Source of the DNA: Streptomyces sp. CBMA152
GTDB lineage: Bacteria; Actinomycetota; Actinomycetes; Streptomycetales; Streptomycetaceae
DNA length: 64,000 nucleotides
Direction: 5' to 3'
NCBI RefSeq assembly: GCF_014596475.1
Contig: NZ_MECJ01000008.1
Span: 1 to 64,000, forward strand
The position numbers and the translations under genes are program-made. Position 1 is the first letter of the stretch. Each line of letters begins with the position of its first letter. Positions 46,130-54,575 of this stretch are shown here, piece by piece. The notes below the pieces were generated by a model. It was not told where the DNA came from and ran no database searches. It was given only the letters and a program-made list of their open reading frames with translations.

Positions 46130-46262
46130 TCCAGGCGTCGGGGCTTGCGCCGGGGGGGCGTCCGCGAAGTGCCCGGATCGGTGCGACCGCGTCCAGCAGC
46201 GCCAGGAGTTGGGTGCTGTCGTCGCGGTTGCCGCCGGTGAGTGTGACGGCGAGAGGGGGTTC
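46130..46262 (-). mobile_element. IS5-type transposase, catalytic-core fragment
   Basis: Minus-strand reading PLAVTLTGGNRDDSTQLLALLDAV, PIRALRGRPP matches the part of IS5 transposases just before the second catalytic Asp. Nothing else of the element is recognisable nearby. Confidence 0.65.
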
Positions 46263-46899
46263 CGGGGCGGTCGACGGCGTGGTGCGCCCAGCATGCGAAC
46301 GCCGGTACGCAGTACGCGGCCCTTCAAGTCCCCTCGTGGCCGTTCGGTACCGGGGAGGCTGGGCGAGGAATGGGGCGGCGGTGCCGCAGTTCGGCTGGGC
46401 GGCGTGGATCGGGAACGGGTGGCACGGCAGACGTCGTCGCCCGGCTGTTGGCTGGGGCGACGGCCGGTCTGGTGCGTCGAGCCGGTCCGCGGCGTGCATC
46501 GTTCCGCAGGAACGGGCCGTAGCGGACCTCGGTCGGGAACAGTGGCGGCAGCGCGGATGACCCTCGGTCCTCGGCGCGCAGCGGCTCTCTCGCTTCGGCG
46601 ACAGAAAGGTGCGTGCGTACTACACGAAACCGCCTCGGGGCGGCGCGGTCGCACGGTGAAGGTCCCTCGTCGCCGGACCCGAAGCCAGCGGCCTCCGGGC
46701 CCTCGGTCCGCAATCACCGCACAGTGCCACCGGGCGCCCCGAGGGGCGGATTCTGGGAGTTCCGTCCCGGCGAAACGGCGTTTCCGGAAATCCGGCAGCG
46801 GTGTCCGCCGGGACGTGAGGGAAAGTGAATGCATCGGCGCATCACTGCCGATTCCCGATTTCCGGGCCCCGGTACGGGATGCTTCCCCACGGGGCGCGG
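46263..46899. other. Stretch without a confident gene
   Basis: About 640 bp with only Arg/Pro/Ser-rich frames on both strands and no motif; probably IS debris plus the downstream flank of CsbD. Confidence 0.4.
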
Positions 46900-47073
46900 T
46901 CAGTGTTTGAACGTGTCCTTGGCCTTCTCCTTGGCCTGGCGGGCATCGCCCTTGGCCTGGTCGACGCGTCCCTCGGCGGTGAGGCGCTCATTGCCGACCG
47001 CGCGGCCAGCAGCCTCCTTGGCCTTTCCCTTTGCCTGCTCGGTCTTGGCCCTGGCCTTCTCATTGCCTGACAT
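46900..47073 (-). CDS. CsbD-family stress protein
   Basis: 57 residues, found by reading the minus strand directly. It begins MSGNEKARAKTEQAKGKAKE and ends KAKDTFKH. The Lys/Ala/Glu repeats around 'AKGKAKEAAGRAVGNERLT' and 'GRVDQAKGDARQAKEKAKD' are the CsbD pattern. GAGGAGG lies 7 bases before the ATG at 47073. CsbD proteins are small, very hydrophilic and stress-induced (sigB regulon in Bacillus); the molecular role is unknown. Confidence 0.9.
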   Translation of the reverse strand: MSGNEKARAKTEQAKGKAKEAAGRAVGNERLTAEGRVDQAKGDARQAKEKAKDTFKH

Positions 47074-47299
47074 GCCATTGCCTCCTCAAACAATCGTCGT
47101 GAGTTTTCCCGACGAGTTACCTCTAACCGCTTCCCCGGATCTCAAACGGGCGGGCCGGTGCCGAAGCCGTACCAGGGGCGCGGATTCCCCGTGCTTGCTC
47201 GAAGGGGGTACGGGCCTGGGGCGGTCGAGGGCGCTTGCCGACACCGACCGACGCCACAGCCGCACGGCGGTCGGGCGAGGGAATGTGGAGCTGTCACGG

Positions 47300-48125
47300 T
47301 TCGGGGTAGGTGACTCGGTGGCCACCCGCGACGCCCACGGCCAGGCGCTGGCCGCGATCGGCTCGGCCCGCGAGGATATGGTCGCGCTGGACGGCGAGGT
47401 GAGCGACTCGCCCCGGGCGGAGTTCTTCGCCAGGGCATACCCGCGAGGGGTTCTTCGGGTGCTGCATCACCGAGCAGCAGCTGGTGGCCGCCGCGGTGGG
47501 CCTGCACACCAGGGGCTGTGTGCCCTACGCCTCGACATTCGCGGCCTTCCTGGCCCGCGCCCACGACTTCGTCCCGATGGCAGCCGTCAGCCGGGCAGGG
47601 ATCAACCTCGACGGCTGGCACGCGCAGGTCGCCATCGGGGCAGGACGGACCGTCCCAGATGCGGCTGGCGGACCTGGCGATGTTCCGGGCGGTGCTTGGC
47701 AGCACCGTCCTCTACCCCCGCGACCCCAACCAGACCGCCCACCTGGTCGCCGCCATGGGCCCACCTGCCGGGCGTGCGCTACCTGCGCACCAGCCGAAGT
47801 CACACCCTCGTCGTCTGCGGCCCGGACGAGGACTTCCGGCCCGGCGGCTCCAAGGTGCTCGGTAAGGCCAGTCGGCGCGGTAACCCTCCGGAAACCGGCC
47901 GAGGAGACCGGGCGCCTGGTCAGGGGCGTGGAAGACCGCCGCGTCCAGGGCGGAATCGGTGACGCGGTGACCGAGGCTCCCACGGACGGATCGGAACCGC
48001 GCCTGGTGCGCCTCGGAGCGCAGACCATGCCCGGCTCGGCGGCCGCCAGCAGGAGTTGCACCTGGTGGGGATCGACGCCGAGTCAATCGCGGCGACCGTA
48101 CGGCTGCTGCACGGGCAGAGAAACC
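47300..48125 (+). pseudogene. Transketolase, decayed C-terminal two-thirds
   Basis: Pieces in order but in different frames: SVATRDAHGQALAAIGSARED, VALDGEVSDSPRAEFFA; then FGCCITEQQLVAAAVGLHTRG, VPYASTFAAFLARAHDF; then MRLADLAMFRAVLGSTVLYP; GVRYLRTSRSHTLVVCGPDEDF; and finally HLVGIDAESIAATVRLL. These are the pyrimidine-binding and C-terminal domains of transketolase. At least four frameshifts separate them, and the thiamine-diphosphate-binding N-terminal domain is absent. A strong hairpin, probably the original terminator, follows. Confidence 0.85.
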
Positions 48126-48161
48126 CCGGCTCCCGACCGACGCTCGTCGGTCGGGAGCCGG
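48124..48161. terminator. Strong terminator hairpin after the transketolase pseudogene
   Basis: Perfect stem of ~16-17 bp (48124-48140 with 48145-48161) with a tight loop. Confidence 0.8.
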
Positions 48162-48605
48162 GTGTCGGCGTAGCGGTGAATGTTGCGCCCGTACCCCGAT
48201 ACCCGGTCGTACATCGGAACCAGGCCCGCCGGAACTTACCGTCGGCGGCCCGTGGTCTCCCGCGATGTTCGCACTCGGTCGGCCGGAGTGGGGCGCCTCC
48301 GGCCGACCCGGCATCGACCGGTTCGGGCTCACCGTGACCACCTCCGGTCACCACCGCCGCTGGTTAGGCTCTCCCGACCAGCACGTGCCCCACCCGGTCG
48401 CCTCCGGCCCGCCCCTCCCGGCTGACCCCCAGACCCGGCCTGGCCGCGCCCCGTCGCGGACAGACCGCCCGCAGAGCCACCGCCCCGAGGCGATACCGGG
48501 CGGTGGCTTGCCACGTCCTGTGGGGCGGGGTGCCGTATGTGGCAGGCGGCCGTCCCAGCGGTGCGAGCTTGGCTCCTCGACACCTCCCGCTCAGCGGAAG
48601 AGGCG
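48162..48605. other. Intergenic stretch, nothing recognised
   Basis: About 440 bp downstream of two converging units; frames are Arg/Pro-rich shadows without start signals. Confidence 0.4.
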
Positions 48606-49034
48606 TCAATACGGTTGCGTGCAGAAGTAGTAGGACGCCTTGATCGGATCGTCGCTGTTGATGGGAGTGAAGCACGCCTTCTCCACCGCGCCGGGACCAT
48701 CCCAGTGCCAGCCGGTGAGGATGGTGTTGGTGGAGACCGCGTACGCGTTGCTGGCTTTGTACCAGGTATTCGTGCCGTCCTTCTTGCGGTAGAGGGCCGC
48801 CTTGCACCAGCTTCCGTTGGGGTAGAAGACCCCGCGGGCGACCCAGTAGCCCTGGGTGTCGTCCCACGCTCCGTCCATCCAGGCCGAGCAGGACTCGGTG
48901 GTGGGGTCGGCGACCTCGGGCACCACCTTGTAGGTGATCTGGCTGTACGAGTCGGCAGAGGCCGGGCCGATGGCGGTGGCGAACGAACCGACCGCGACGG
49001 CGACAACGGCGCACGTCCTGAAACGCATACGCAT
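48606..49034 (-). CDS. Small secreted protein
   Basis: 142 residues. Signal peptide (MRMRFRTCAVVAVAVGSFATAIGPASA), then a ~115-residue domain rich in Trp, Tyr and Asn with four cysteines (TTESCSAWMD, GSWCKAALY, EKACFTP, YYFCTQPY) that can form two disulfides. GGAGAGGGAG precedes the ATG. An extracellular binding or inhibitor-like protein is plausible; no family named. Confidence 0.78.
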   Translation of the reverse strand: MRMRFRTCAVVAVAVGSFATAIGPASADSYSQITYKVVPEVADPTTESCSAWMDGAWDDTQGYWVARGVFYPNGSWCKAALYRKKDGTNTWYKASNAYAVSTNTILTGWHWDGPGAVEKACFTPINSDDPIKASYYFCTQPY

Positions 49035-49365
49035 GAAACTCCCTCTCCAGGCCGCGGGCATCCCCCTTCAGCGCCGACCTGCCTTGGCCGTGCGCGAGCA
49101 GGGACGGAACCGCTGCGTCCATGAACTGATCTGCACACAGCAAAGGGCGATGCGATGGCACACGAGAACTTTGCGTCCGTATGCCTCCTGCGCCCCAACC
49201 GCGGTGCGATTCCCAGCCTGTCGGCGCGAGTCGGCGTCGCTCCACCGGATTCGGCGCAAGCCGAATCTCTGACAAATCCGCGAGTGATCACCGGAGGGGT
49301 GATGCGCTGGCCTGAGAGGCTATCCGCCTTCCGAACGCATCGTCGGTCTTTGCTGGTTAGGCCCA

Positions 49366-49403
49366 CCGGGCCGCCCGGGCTACAGCTGGCGCGGGCGGCC
49401 CGG
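49366..49403. repeat. Hairpin upstream of the next secreted-protein gene
   Basis: 12-bp stem CCGGGCCGCCCG ... CGGGCGGCCCGG (49366-49377 with 49392-49403). It is ~170 bp before the gene at 49571; role unknown, possibly a terminator insulating the divergent units. Confidence 0.5.
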
Positions 49404-49570
49404 TTCCCCTGCGGTTGGCGATTCTGCCTGGCAGTGGACTTGCAACACAGTGAACCCGCCGGCCCCGGACAACGATTCGGTCTCCGCTGAAAGGATGGCC
49501 GCCATTGCGGGGGCGGGCGAGTCTGTCGTGGGCCACAAGCAAGCAGGCATCGACCGGACAGGAGTGCACT

Positions 49571-50200
49571 GTGAAGAAGGTTCAACAGGCCGGGCTCGCG
49601 CTGGCCGCCACGGCAACCGGCCTCGCGATGGCCGTGGCCCCGGCGGCCGCCGCCGACAGTGCCGATGCCGGTGTGCGGAGCAGCGCGGCAGCCGTTGGCG
49701 CCGGTACGCCCGAGCCGTTCGCCGGCCAGGTCCGCGCCGCGCATCTCACCCCCGCGCAGGGCAGGGCGCTGCGCGCCGAAGTCGCCAAGTACCTGAAGCG
49801 CAGCGGCGGCAAGCAGATCTCCCTCAACGAGATCAAGGTCGACGACAAGCGCACCATCCGCGTCGCCATCCCCGGCGAGGCGCACCCGCGCACCTTCACC
49901 GACCACGGCAGCACCGCCCCCGCCTACAGCAGCATCTGCAACCCGAACGCCACCACTTCGAACGGCTACTTCTGCGCCTTCAGCGGCGAGCATTGGACCG
50001 GCAGCGAAGACCGGATGTACTACTGCCACTCCTACGACATGAACTTCACCGGCTGGGGATCGTGGGTGGAGCGCCAGTACGGAGACCACGCTGCGAAGTT
50101 CTATGGCAAGCGCGGCGACTACCTGGACCAAACCTTGGGGCCGATCTCCGCCGCCGCGGAGCAGAACTGGTACTACGTGTGGACAGTCGTCCCCTGCTGA
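49571..50200 (+). CDS. Secreted protein with a Cys/Trp/Tyr-rich C-terminal domain
   Basis: 209 residues from GTG behind AGGAG. A signal peptide (VKKVQQAGLALAATATGLAMAVAPAAAA) is followed by an Ala-rich helical part (LTPAQGRALRAEVAKYLKR) and a ~85-residue C-terminal domain with paired cysteines and many aromatics (SSICNPNATTSNGYFCAFSG, MYYCHSYDMNFTGWGSW, NWYYVWTVVPC). The C-terminal part resembles peptidase-inhibitor-like I36 domains found in Streptomyces secreted proteins. Role inferred, not certain. Confidence 0.75.
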   Translation: MKKVQQAGLALAATATGLAMAVAPAAAADSADAGVRSSAAAVGAGTPEPFAGQVRAAHLTPAQGRALRAEVAKYLKRSGGKQISLNEIKVDDKRTIRVAIPGEAHPRTFTDHGSTAPAYSSICNPNATTSNGYFCAFSGEHWTGSEDRMYYCHSYDMNFTGWGSWVERQYGDHAAKFYGKRGDYLDQTLGPISAAAEQNWYYVWTVVPC

Positions 50201-50338
50201 ACAGGCCGCCGACGAACAACGATGCTTTGCAGCTGGGGACGTATGCGAGACCCAGAGCCGCGTATCCGGGTTCGAGGTCATCCAGAAGTGGATCAGCAAG
50301 CCGCAGTACCTGAACTGCGGCCCGGCCTGCCGGCTTCA

Positions 50339-50361
50339 CCTCGTCCGAGCACCGGACGAGG
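50339..50361. terminator. Putative terminator before the biosynthetic cluster
   Basis: 9-bp stem CCTCGTCCG ... CGGACGAGG (50339-50347 with 50353-50361), 139 bp after the secreted-protein stop and 45 bp before the AraC gene. Confidence 0.5.
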
Positions 50362-50405
50362 TGTGCCGTGACTGTCGGAATCGGACCATGGCGGGGAGGA
50401 ATCCG

Positions 50406-51290
50406 GTGAGGTACGAGTGCTGCCCTGACGGGACCTGGGAGAGGGCGATTGCCCGCCCCGCAGCCGCTCTCGGTTCCGGCATCGCCGGCTACCACGGTTT
50501 CCGGTTCGACCTGGCCCGGCCGCGGCGCAGGCTCGAACTACCGGACTTCATGACCACGTTGGTGATCCTCTTCGGCCAGGAACTCAGCGTCCACGAGCCC
50601 GTGGGAGCCGGCGTGCCCACCGCGACCGCCTACACCTCCGTCTTCGCCGGGATGCAGTCGCGTGCCCGGATCGGTGAGCACGACGGGCGACTGAGCGGGG
50701 TGGAGGTGGTGATCGCCCCCTGGGCCGCGCACACGCTCTTTCGTACGCCCATGAACGCGTTGGCCAACCGAGTGGTCGAACCCTCCGATCTCTTGGGCGC
50801 GCGATACGGGGCGCTCGGCGAGCGCCTGGGCAACAGCCCCGACTGGGCCACCCGCTTCGCGCTGCTCGACGCGACGCTCGCCCGATGGATGACGGACGGG
50901 CCGTGCGTCTCGGCGCGGGTGCTGTGGGCCTGGAAGCGGATGAACCGTACGGCGGGCCGGATCCCCGTGCACGTCCTGGCCCGCGAATGCGGCTGGAGCG
51001 AACGTCACTTGGAGCGGCGCTTCGAGCAGCAGATCGGTCTGCTGCCCAAGGCCGCCTCGCGCATCCTGCGTCTGCGCGGTGCCCTTGGGCTGCTGTCCCG
51101 AGGGCACACCGGTGCCTCGGCCGCGTCCGTGTCCGGCTACTGCGACCAGGGCCATCTGAGCCGGGAGTTCAAGGCCATGACGGGCTGGACCCTGACACAC
51201 TTCGCGCGTACCCGCGGCATCGAGCACACCGGGCCCGCCGACACCGATCGCGGCGCCCGCCGTCCCACGAGCCTCGTACTGCCGGGATGA
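50406..51290 (+). CDS. AraC-family regulator of the cluster
   Basis: 294 residues starting at GTG 50406 behind GGGGAGGA. The N-terminal ~170 residues form a sensing domain (GIAGYHGFRFDLARPRR, AGMQSRARIGEHDGRLSGVEVVIAPWAAHTLF). The C-terminal ~100 residues hold two AraC helix-turn-helices (VHVLARECGWSERHLERRFEQQIGL and AASVSGYCDQGHLSREFKAMTG). This matches the DUF6597/AraC type common in actinomycetes. It lies immediately upstream of the oxygenase-aminomutase operon in the same direction and is its likely regulator. Confidence 0.9.
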   Translation: MRYECCPDGTWERAIARPAAALGSGIAGYHGFRFDLARPRRRLELPDFMTTLVILFGQELSVHEPVGAGVPTATAYTSVFAGMQSRARIGEHDGRLSGVEVVIAPWAAHTLFRTPMNALANRVVEPSDLLGARYGALGERLGNSPDWATRFALLDATLARWMTDGPCVSARVLWAWKRMNRTAGRIPVHVLARECGWSERHLERRFEQQIGLLPKAASRILRLRGALGLLSRGHTGASAASVSGYCDQGHLSREFKAMTGWTLTHFARTRGIEHTGPADTDRGARRPTSLVLPG

Positions 51291-51493
51291 ACCCGCCGGG
51301 CCCAGATCGTCCGGCCGGAGCACACCGGTGGACCGGGCGCGCCGTCGGACGTCGAATCCGGCCATGCGCAGTCGAGGTCGGTTTTCTCCTATACGCCCCG
51401 GCGCCCCCTTTGCGAGGCTACCTCGCGACCGAGCACACCCCCGTGCCCACGCGGCACGGCACGGCACGCCGGACTATCAGGGGGACCCCGCCC

Positions 51494-52219
51494 ATGTCAC
51501 AGCCATGCGCCGACAGCGTCCGGGCCGATCTCGACGCCGACGGTTACGCCGTCGTGAACCGGCCAGGCGGTCAACGCCAAGCCGTCGAACTCATGCAGGA
51601 GATCGGCCGGTTCGTGCCCCAGTACACCGGCGCGGTGGAGCACGAGGTGGTCTACCGTCCGGGCAACGACGGCCGTGCCTACTCGCAGAGCCGCAACGCC
51701 ATCCGCTGCCACACTGAGGCCCCGGGCTGGGATCCGAGCCCGCGCCACCTCGCCCTCTACTGCCACCGCCAGGCCCGCTGCGGCGGTGGCCACACCGACC
51801 TGCTCGACCTGAAGGTTCTGGAGAAGCTGCTCAGCCTCGCCGAACACGCTCTGCTGACCGGCTCGCGTATCGCCTTCCCCGGACCGCCGGACGACGCGGG
51901 CCGCAGCACGACCGTCACCGTACCCATGCTGTACCAGGAGGAGGACGGCCGACCCGTGCTCAGGTTCAGCTACAACCTGCTGACCGCGGCCGACTACGAC
52001 GCGTCCCTCGACGCGAGGGCCGACCCCGAACGGCTTCCGCTCGGACGAGCAGGGGCGGAACTGGCCTACCGGGCCAGCGAGTTGTTCGACCAGTACCGTA
52101 CCCAGGTGCTCGTCCCCGACGGCCACCTGCTCATCTGGGACAACCAGCGGATGCTGCATGCCCGTTCGGCCTACACGGACGAGCGCCGCCATCTGACCCG
52201 GTACTGGATCGCCGGATGA
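51494..52219 (+). CDS. TauD/TfdA-type Fe(II)/2-oxoglutarate oxygenase
   Basis: 241 residues. The iron-binding facial triad is visible: His and Glu in IRCHTEAPGW (HxE rather than the common HxD) and the distal His in MLHARSAY. An Arg for 2-oxoglutarate lies in RRHLTRYWIAG, and WDNQRMLHAR is the usual TauD-type end. It should hydroxylate or desaturate an amino-acid-like substrate. AGGGGGAC precedes the ATG. Its TGA overlaps the next ATG by four bases (ATGA), so it is co-translated with the KamA-like gene. Confidence 0.88.
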   Translation: MSQPCADSVRADLDADGYAVVNRPGGQRQAVELMQEIGRFVPQYTGAVEHEVVYRPGNDGRAYSQSRNAIRCHTEAPGWDPSPRHLALYCHRQARCGGGHTDLLDLKVLEKLLSLAEHALLTGSRIAFPGPPDDAGRSTTVTVPMLYQEEDGRPVLRFSYNLLTAADYDASLDARADPERLPLGRAGAELAYRASELFDQYRTQVLVPDGHLLIWDNQRMLHARSAYTDERRHLTRYWIAG

Positions 52220-53538
52220 ACGGCTCCACGGTCACCGCGATCCGTACCGTCGCCGGCCGCAGGCTTGCCCGGCTCGTGCACGACCGGTGCGCGGATCCGG
52301 GGCTCGCCCATGACGTCGAAGTGGTCGCCCAGATACTGCCGTTCAAGGTCAGCGCCCATGTCGTCGACCACCTCGTGGACTGGGACAACGCACCTGACGA
52401 CCCGCTGTACCGGCTGGTCTTCCCGCACCGCGACATGATCGACCCGGTGCACTTCCGGGCCGTCGAGCGAGCGCTGGGGGATCCGGTCGCGCTGCGCGCC
52501 GCCGTCGCCGCCGCGCGCCGCGACCTCAACCCGCACCCCGGCGAGCAGCTCACCCGCAACATCCCGCACGACGAGGACGGCGAGGTGGAGGGCGTCCAGC
52601 ACAAGTACGCCCAGACCGCGCTGGTCTTCCCCCGGCACGGGCAGACCTGCCACGCCTACTGCTCGTACTGCTTCCGCTGGGCCCAGTTCGTCGGCGACCC
52701 CAAGCTGCGCATCGCCGACGACGGGCCCGAGCGGATGGCCGGCTATCTGCGGCGCCACCGCGAGGTCAGCGATGTGCTGTTCACCGGCGGCGACCCGCTG
52801 GTGATGCGTGCCGAACTCCTGGAGCGCTACGTCGACGCCGTGCTGAGGCCGGGACTTGAGCACGTCACGACGGTCCGGATCGGCACCAAGGCGCTCTCCT
52901 TCCATCCGGCCCGACTGGTGACCGATCCGGATGCCGGGCCCCTGCTGAAGCTGGTGGAGCGCCTGGTGGGGGCGGGGCGGCACGTCGCCGTGATGGTGCA
53001 CGTGTCGCACCCGCGCGAGCTGGAGCCCGATCTGAGCAGGCGAGCCGTGGCCGCCCTGCGCTCGGCGGGCTGCGAACTGCGCTCGCAGGCCCCGGTCGTA
53101 CGGCACGTCAACGACGACGCGCAGGTGTGGGCGGACTCATGGCGCGCGCAGGTCGCCCTCGGCATCCACCCGTACTACCTGTTCGTCGAGCGGGACACCG
53201 GGGCGCGCCGCTACTTCGGACTGCCCATCCAGCGTGCGTACGAGATCCACCGGGGCGCGGTGTCACGGCTGTCCGGACTCGGCCGCACCGCTCGGGGGCC
53301 CGTGATGTCCACGGCCGAGGGGAAGGTCACCGTGGACGGAGTGGCCGAACTGCCCGGCGGGAAGCGTGCGTTCGCGCTGCGCTATCTCCAGGCGCGTGAT
53401 CCGGAGCTGGTGGGCCGGCCGTTCCACGCCCGCTGGGACCCCGCCGCCCAGTGGTGGTCCGAGCTGGTGCCGCTCGGCGGCCACGACCGGCTGTTCTTCC
53501 CGCGCGGCGCCGCTCTCGCCCAGGGAGGCCCGCGCTGA
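52216..53538 (+). CDS. KamA-family radical SAM enzyme (lysine 2,3-aminomutase-like)
   Basis: 440 residues. The radical SAM motif CHAYCSYCF (Cys145, 149, 152) binds the 4Fe-4S cluster; TGGDPL (191-194) contacts SAM. VRHVND (Asp300) and FVERD (Asp327) align by position with the two aspartates that hold the substrate side-chain amine in lysine 2,3-aminomutase. The classical PLP-lysine motif PGGGGK is not present; GPVMSTAEGK (Lys370) sits in its place, as in a KamA subgroup. It probably moves an alpha-amino group to the beta position, but the substrate is unproven. Overlaps its upstream neighbour (ATGA) and its downstream neighbour (CTGA). Confidence 0.88.
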   Translation: MNGSTVTAIRTVAGRRLARLVHDRCADPGLAHDVEVVAQILPFKVSAHVVDHLVDWDNAPDDPLYRLVFPHRDMIDPVHFRAVERALGDPVALRAAVAAARRDLNPHPGEQLTRNIPHDEDGEVEGVQHKYAQTALVFPRHGQTCHAYCSYCFRWAQFVGDPKLRIADDGPERMAGYLRRHREVSDVLFTGGDPLVMRAELLERYVDAVLRPGLEHVTTVRIGTKALSFHPARLVTDPDAGPLLKLVERLVGAGRHVAVMVHVSHPRELEPDLSRRAVAALRSAGCELRSQAPVVRHVNDDAQVWADSWRAQVALGIHPYYLFVERDTGARRYFGLPIQRAYEIHRGAVSRLSGLGRTARGPVMSTAEGKVTVDGVAELPGGKRAFALRYLQARDPELVGRPFHARWDPAAQWWSELVPLGGHDRLFFPRGAALAQGGPR

Positions 53539-54572
53539 ACGGCGTCCGGCCGGCCCAGGGCCACGCCACGGGCGTCTCGCTCGCGATGGTGTCCGCCGGC
53601 GCGTTCGGAACCGTCGGACCAGCCACCAAGGTCCTCGGCTCGGCGGGGCTTTCCGCCCTGCAGATCGCCCAGGCGCGCCTGACGATCGCGGCGGTCCTGC
53701 TCCTGGCCCTCGCCACGATCACCCGGCCCCGGGCGCTCCTCGCCACGGCCCGGCAGGCGTACGGCACGATCGCGGTCCTCGGGGTCTGCTCCTTCGCCGC
53801 GCTGCAGACCCTGTGCGGCGTCGCCGTCGCCCGCATCCCCGTCGGTGTCTTCGTGGTGCTCCAGTACCTGTCGCCGGTCATTGTCGTGGCGTGGCTGCGC
53901 TGGGTGCGGCGCATAATGCAGCCCCGTCTCGTGTGGACGGGCACGGCCGTGGTGCTGGCCGGACTGCTGCTCGTGGGCGAGGTGTGGCAGCGGCTGCGGC
54001 TCGACACGGTCGGTGTGCTGGCCGCCCTGGGCACGGCGGCCGCCCTGTCCGTACGCTTCCTCGTCGCCGGGCGGGCGCTGGCCCGGCACGACCCGCTCAC
54101 CGTGGCCGCCCTGGGCATCGCGGTGGGCGCCCTCGCGCTGGACGCCCTCGCGCCCGTGGGCGCCTTCCCCTACGACCGGCTCGGGGACACGGTCCGTTAC
54201 GGCACGGTGAGCGCACCCGTCTGGGCCGTCGTCCTGTGGGCCGCTCTGGTGGCGACGCTCGTGGCGTATCTCAGCGGTATCGCCGCGCAGCGGTTCCTGG
54301 CGCCGTCGGCAGCCAGCCTGTTCGCGACGCTGGAGGTCGTGGCAGGGTCCGGGGCCGCGTACCTCTTCCTCGGCGAGCGTCTGACACCCGCGCAGTGCGC
54401 CGGCGTCGCGGCCGTCCTGGCCGGTGTGGTGCTCGCCCAGAGGTCCATGCGCACGTCGCGCACCACGCGGGCCGGGCCGCAGCACGCTCCGGCGTTCGGT
54501 TGGGGCGCCCTGCACGGCCGCCCCGTGCGTACCGCGCGAGAACCCGCCCCGCAGAACCCGAGAGGATCCTGA
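53535..54572 (+). CDS. EamA/DMT-family exporter of the cluster
   Basis: 345 residues with ten membrane helices (e.g. SLAMVSAGAFGTVGPATKVL, AAVLLLALATI, VFVVLQYLSPVIVVAWLRW, AASLFATLEVVAGSGAAYLF). It is the kind that exports amino acids and related metabolites. No ATG/GTG fits the natural start; CTG at 53535, overlapping the KamA stop (CTGA) with GGGAGG 6 bases upstream, gives the full first helix. The first ATG (53586) would cut into that helix. Likely exports the pathway product and gives self-protection. Confidence 0.85.
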   Translation: MNGVRPAQGHATGVSLAMVSAGAFGTVGPATKVLGSAGLSALQIAQARLTIAAVLLLALATITRPRALLATARQAYGTIAVLGVCSFAALQTLCGVAVARIPVGVFVVLQYLSPVIVVAWLRWVRRIMQPRLVWTGTAVVLAGLLLVGEVWQRLRLDTVGVLAALGTAAALSVRFLVAGRALARHDPLTVAALGIAVGALALDALAPVGAFPYDRLGDTVRYGTVSAPVWAVVLWAALVATLVAYLSGIAAQRFLAPSAASLFATLEVVAGSGAAYLFLGERLTPAQCAGVAAVLAGVVLAQRSMRTSRTTRAGPQHAPAFGWGALHGRPVRTAREPAPQNPRGS

Positions 54573-54575
54573 ACG

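Noticed and set aside
48329..50299. 656-residue minus-strand ORF across two secreted-protein genes
   Set aside because: Spans opposite-strand genes with signal peptides and ribosome sites; composition is shadow-like.
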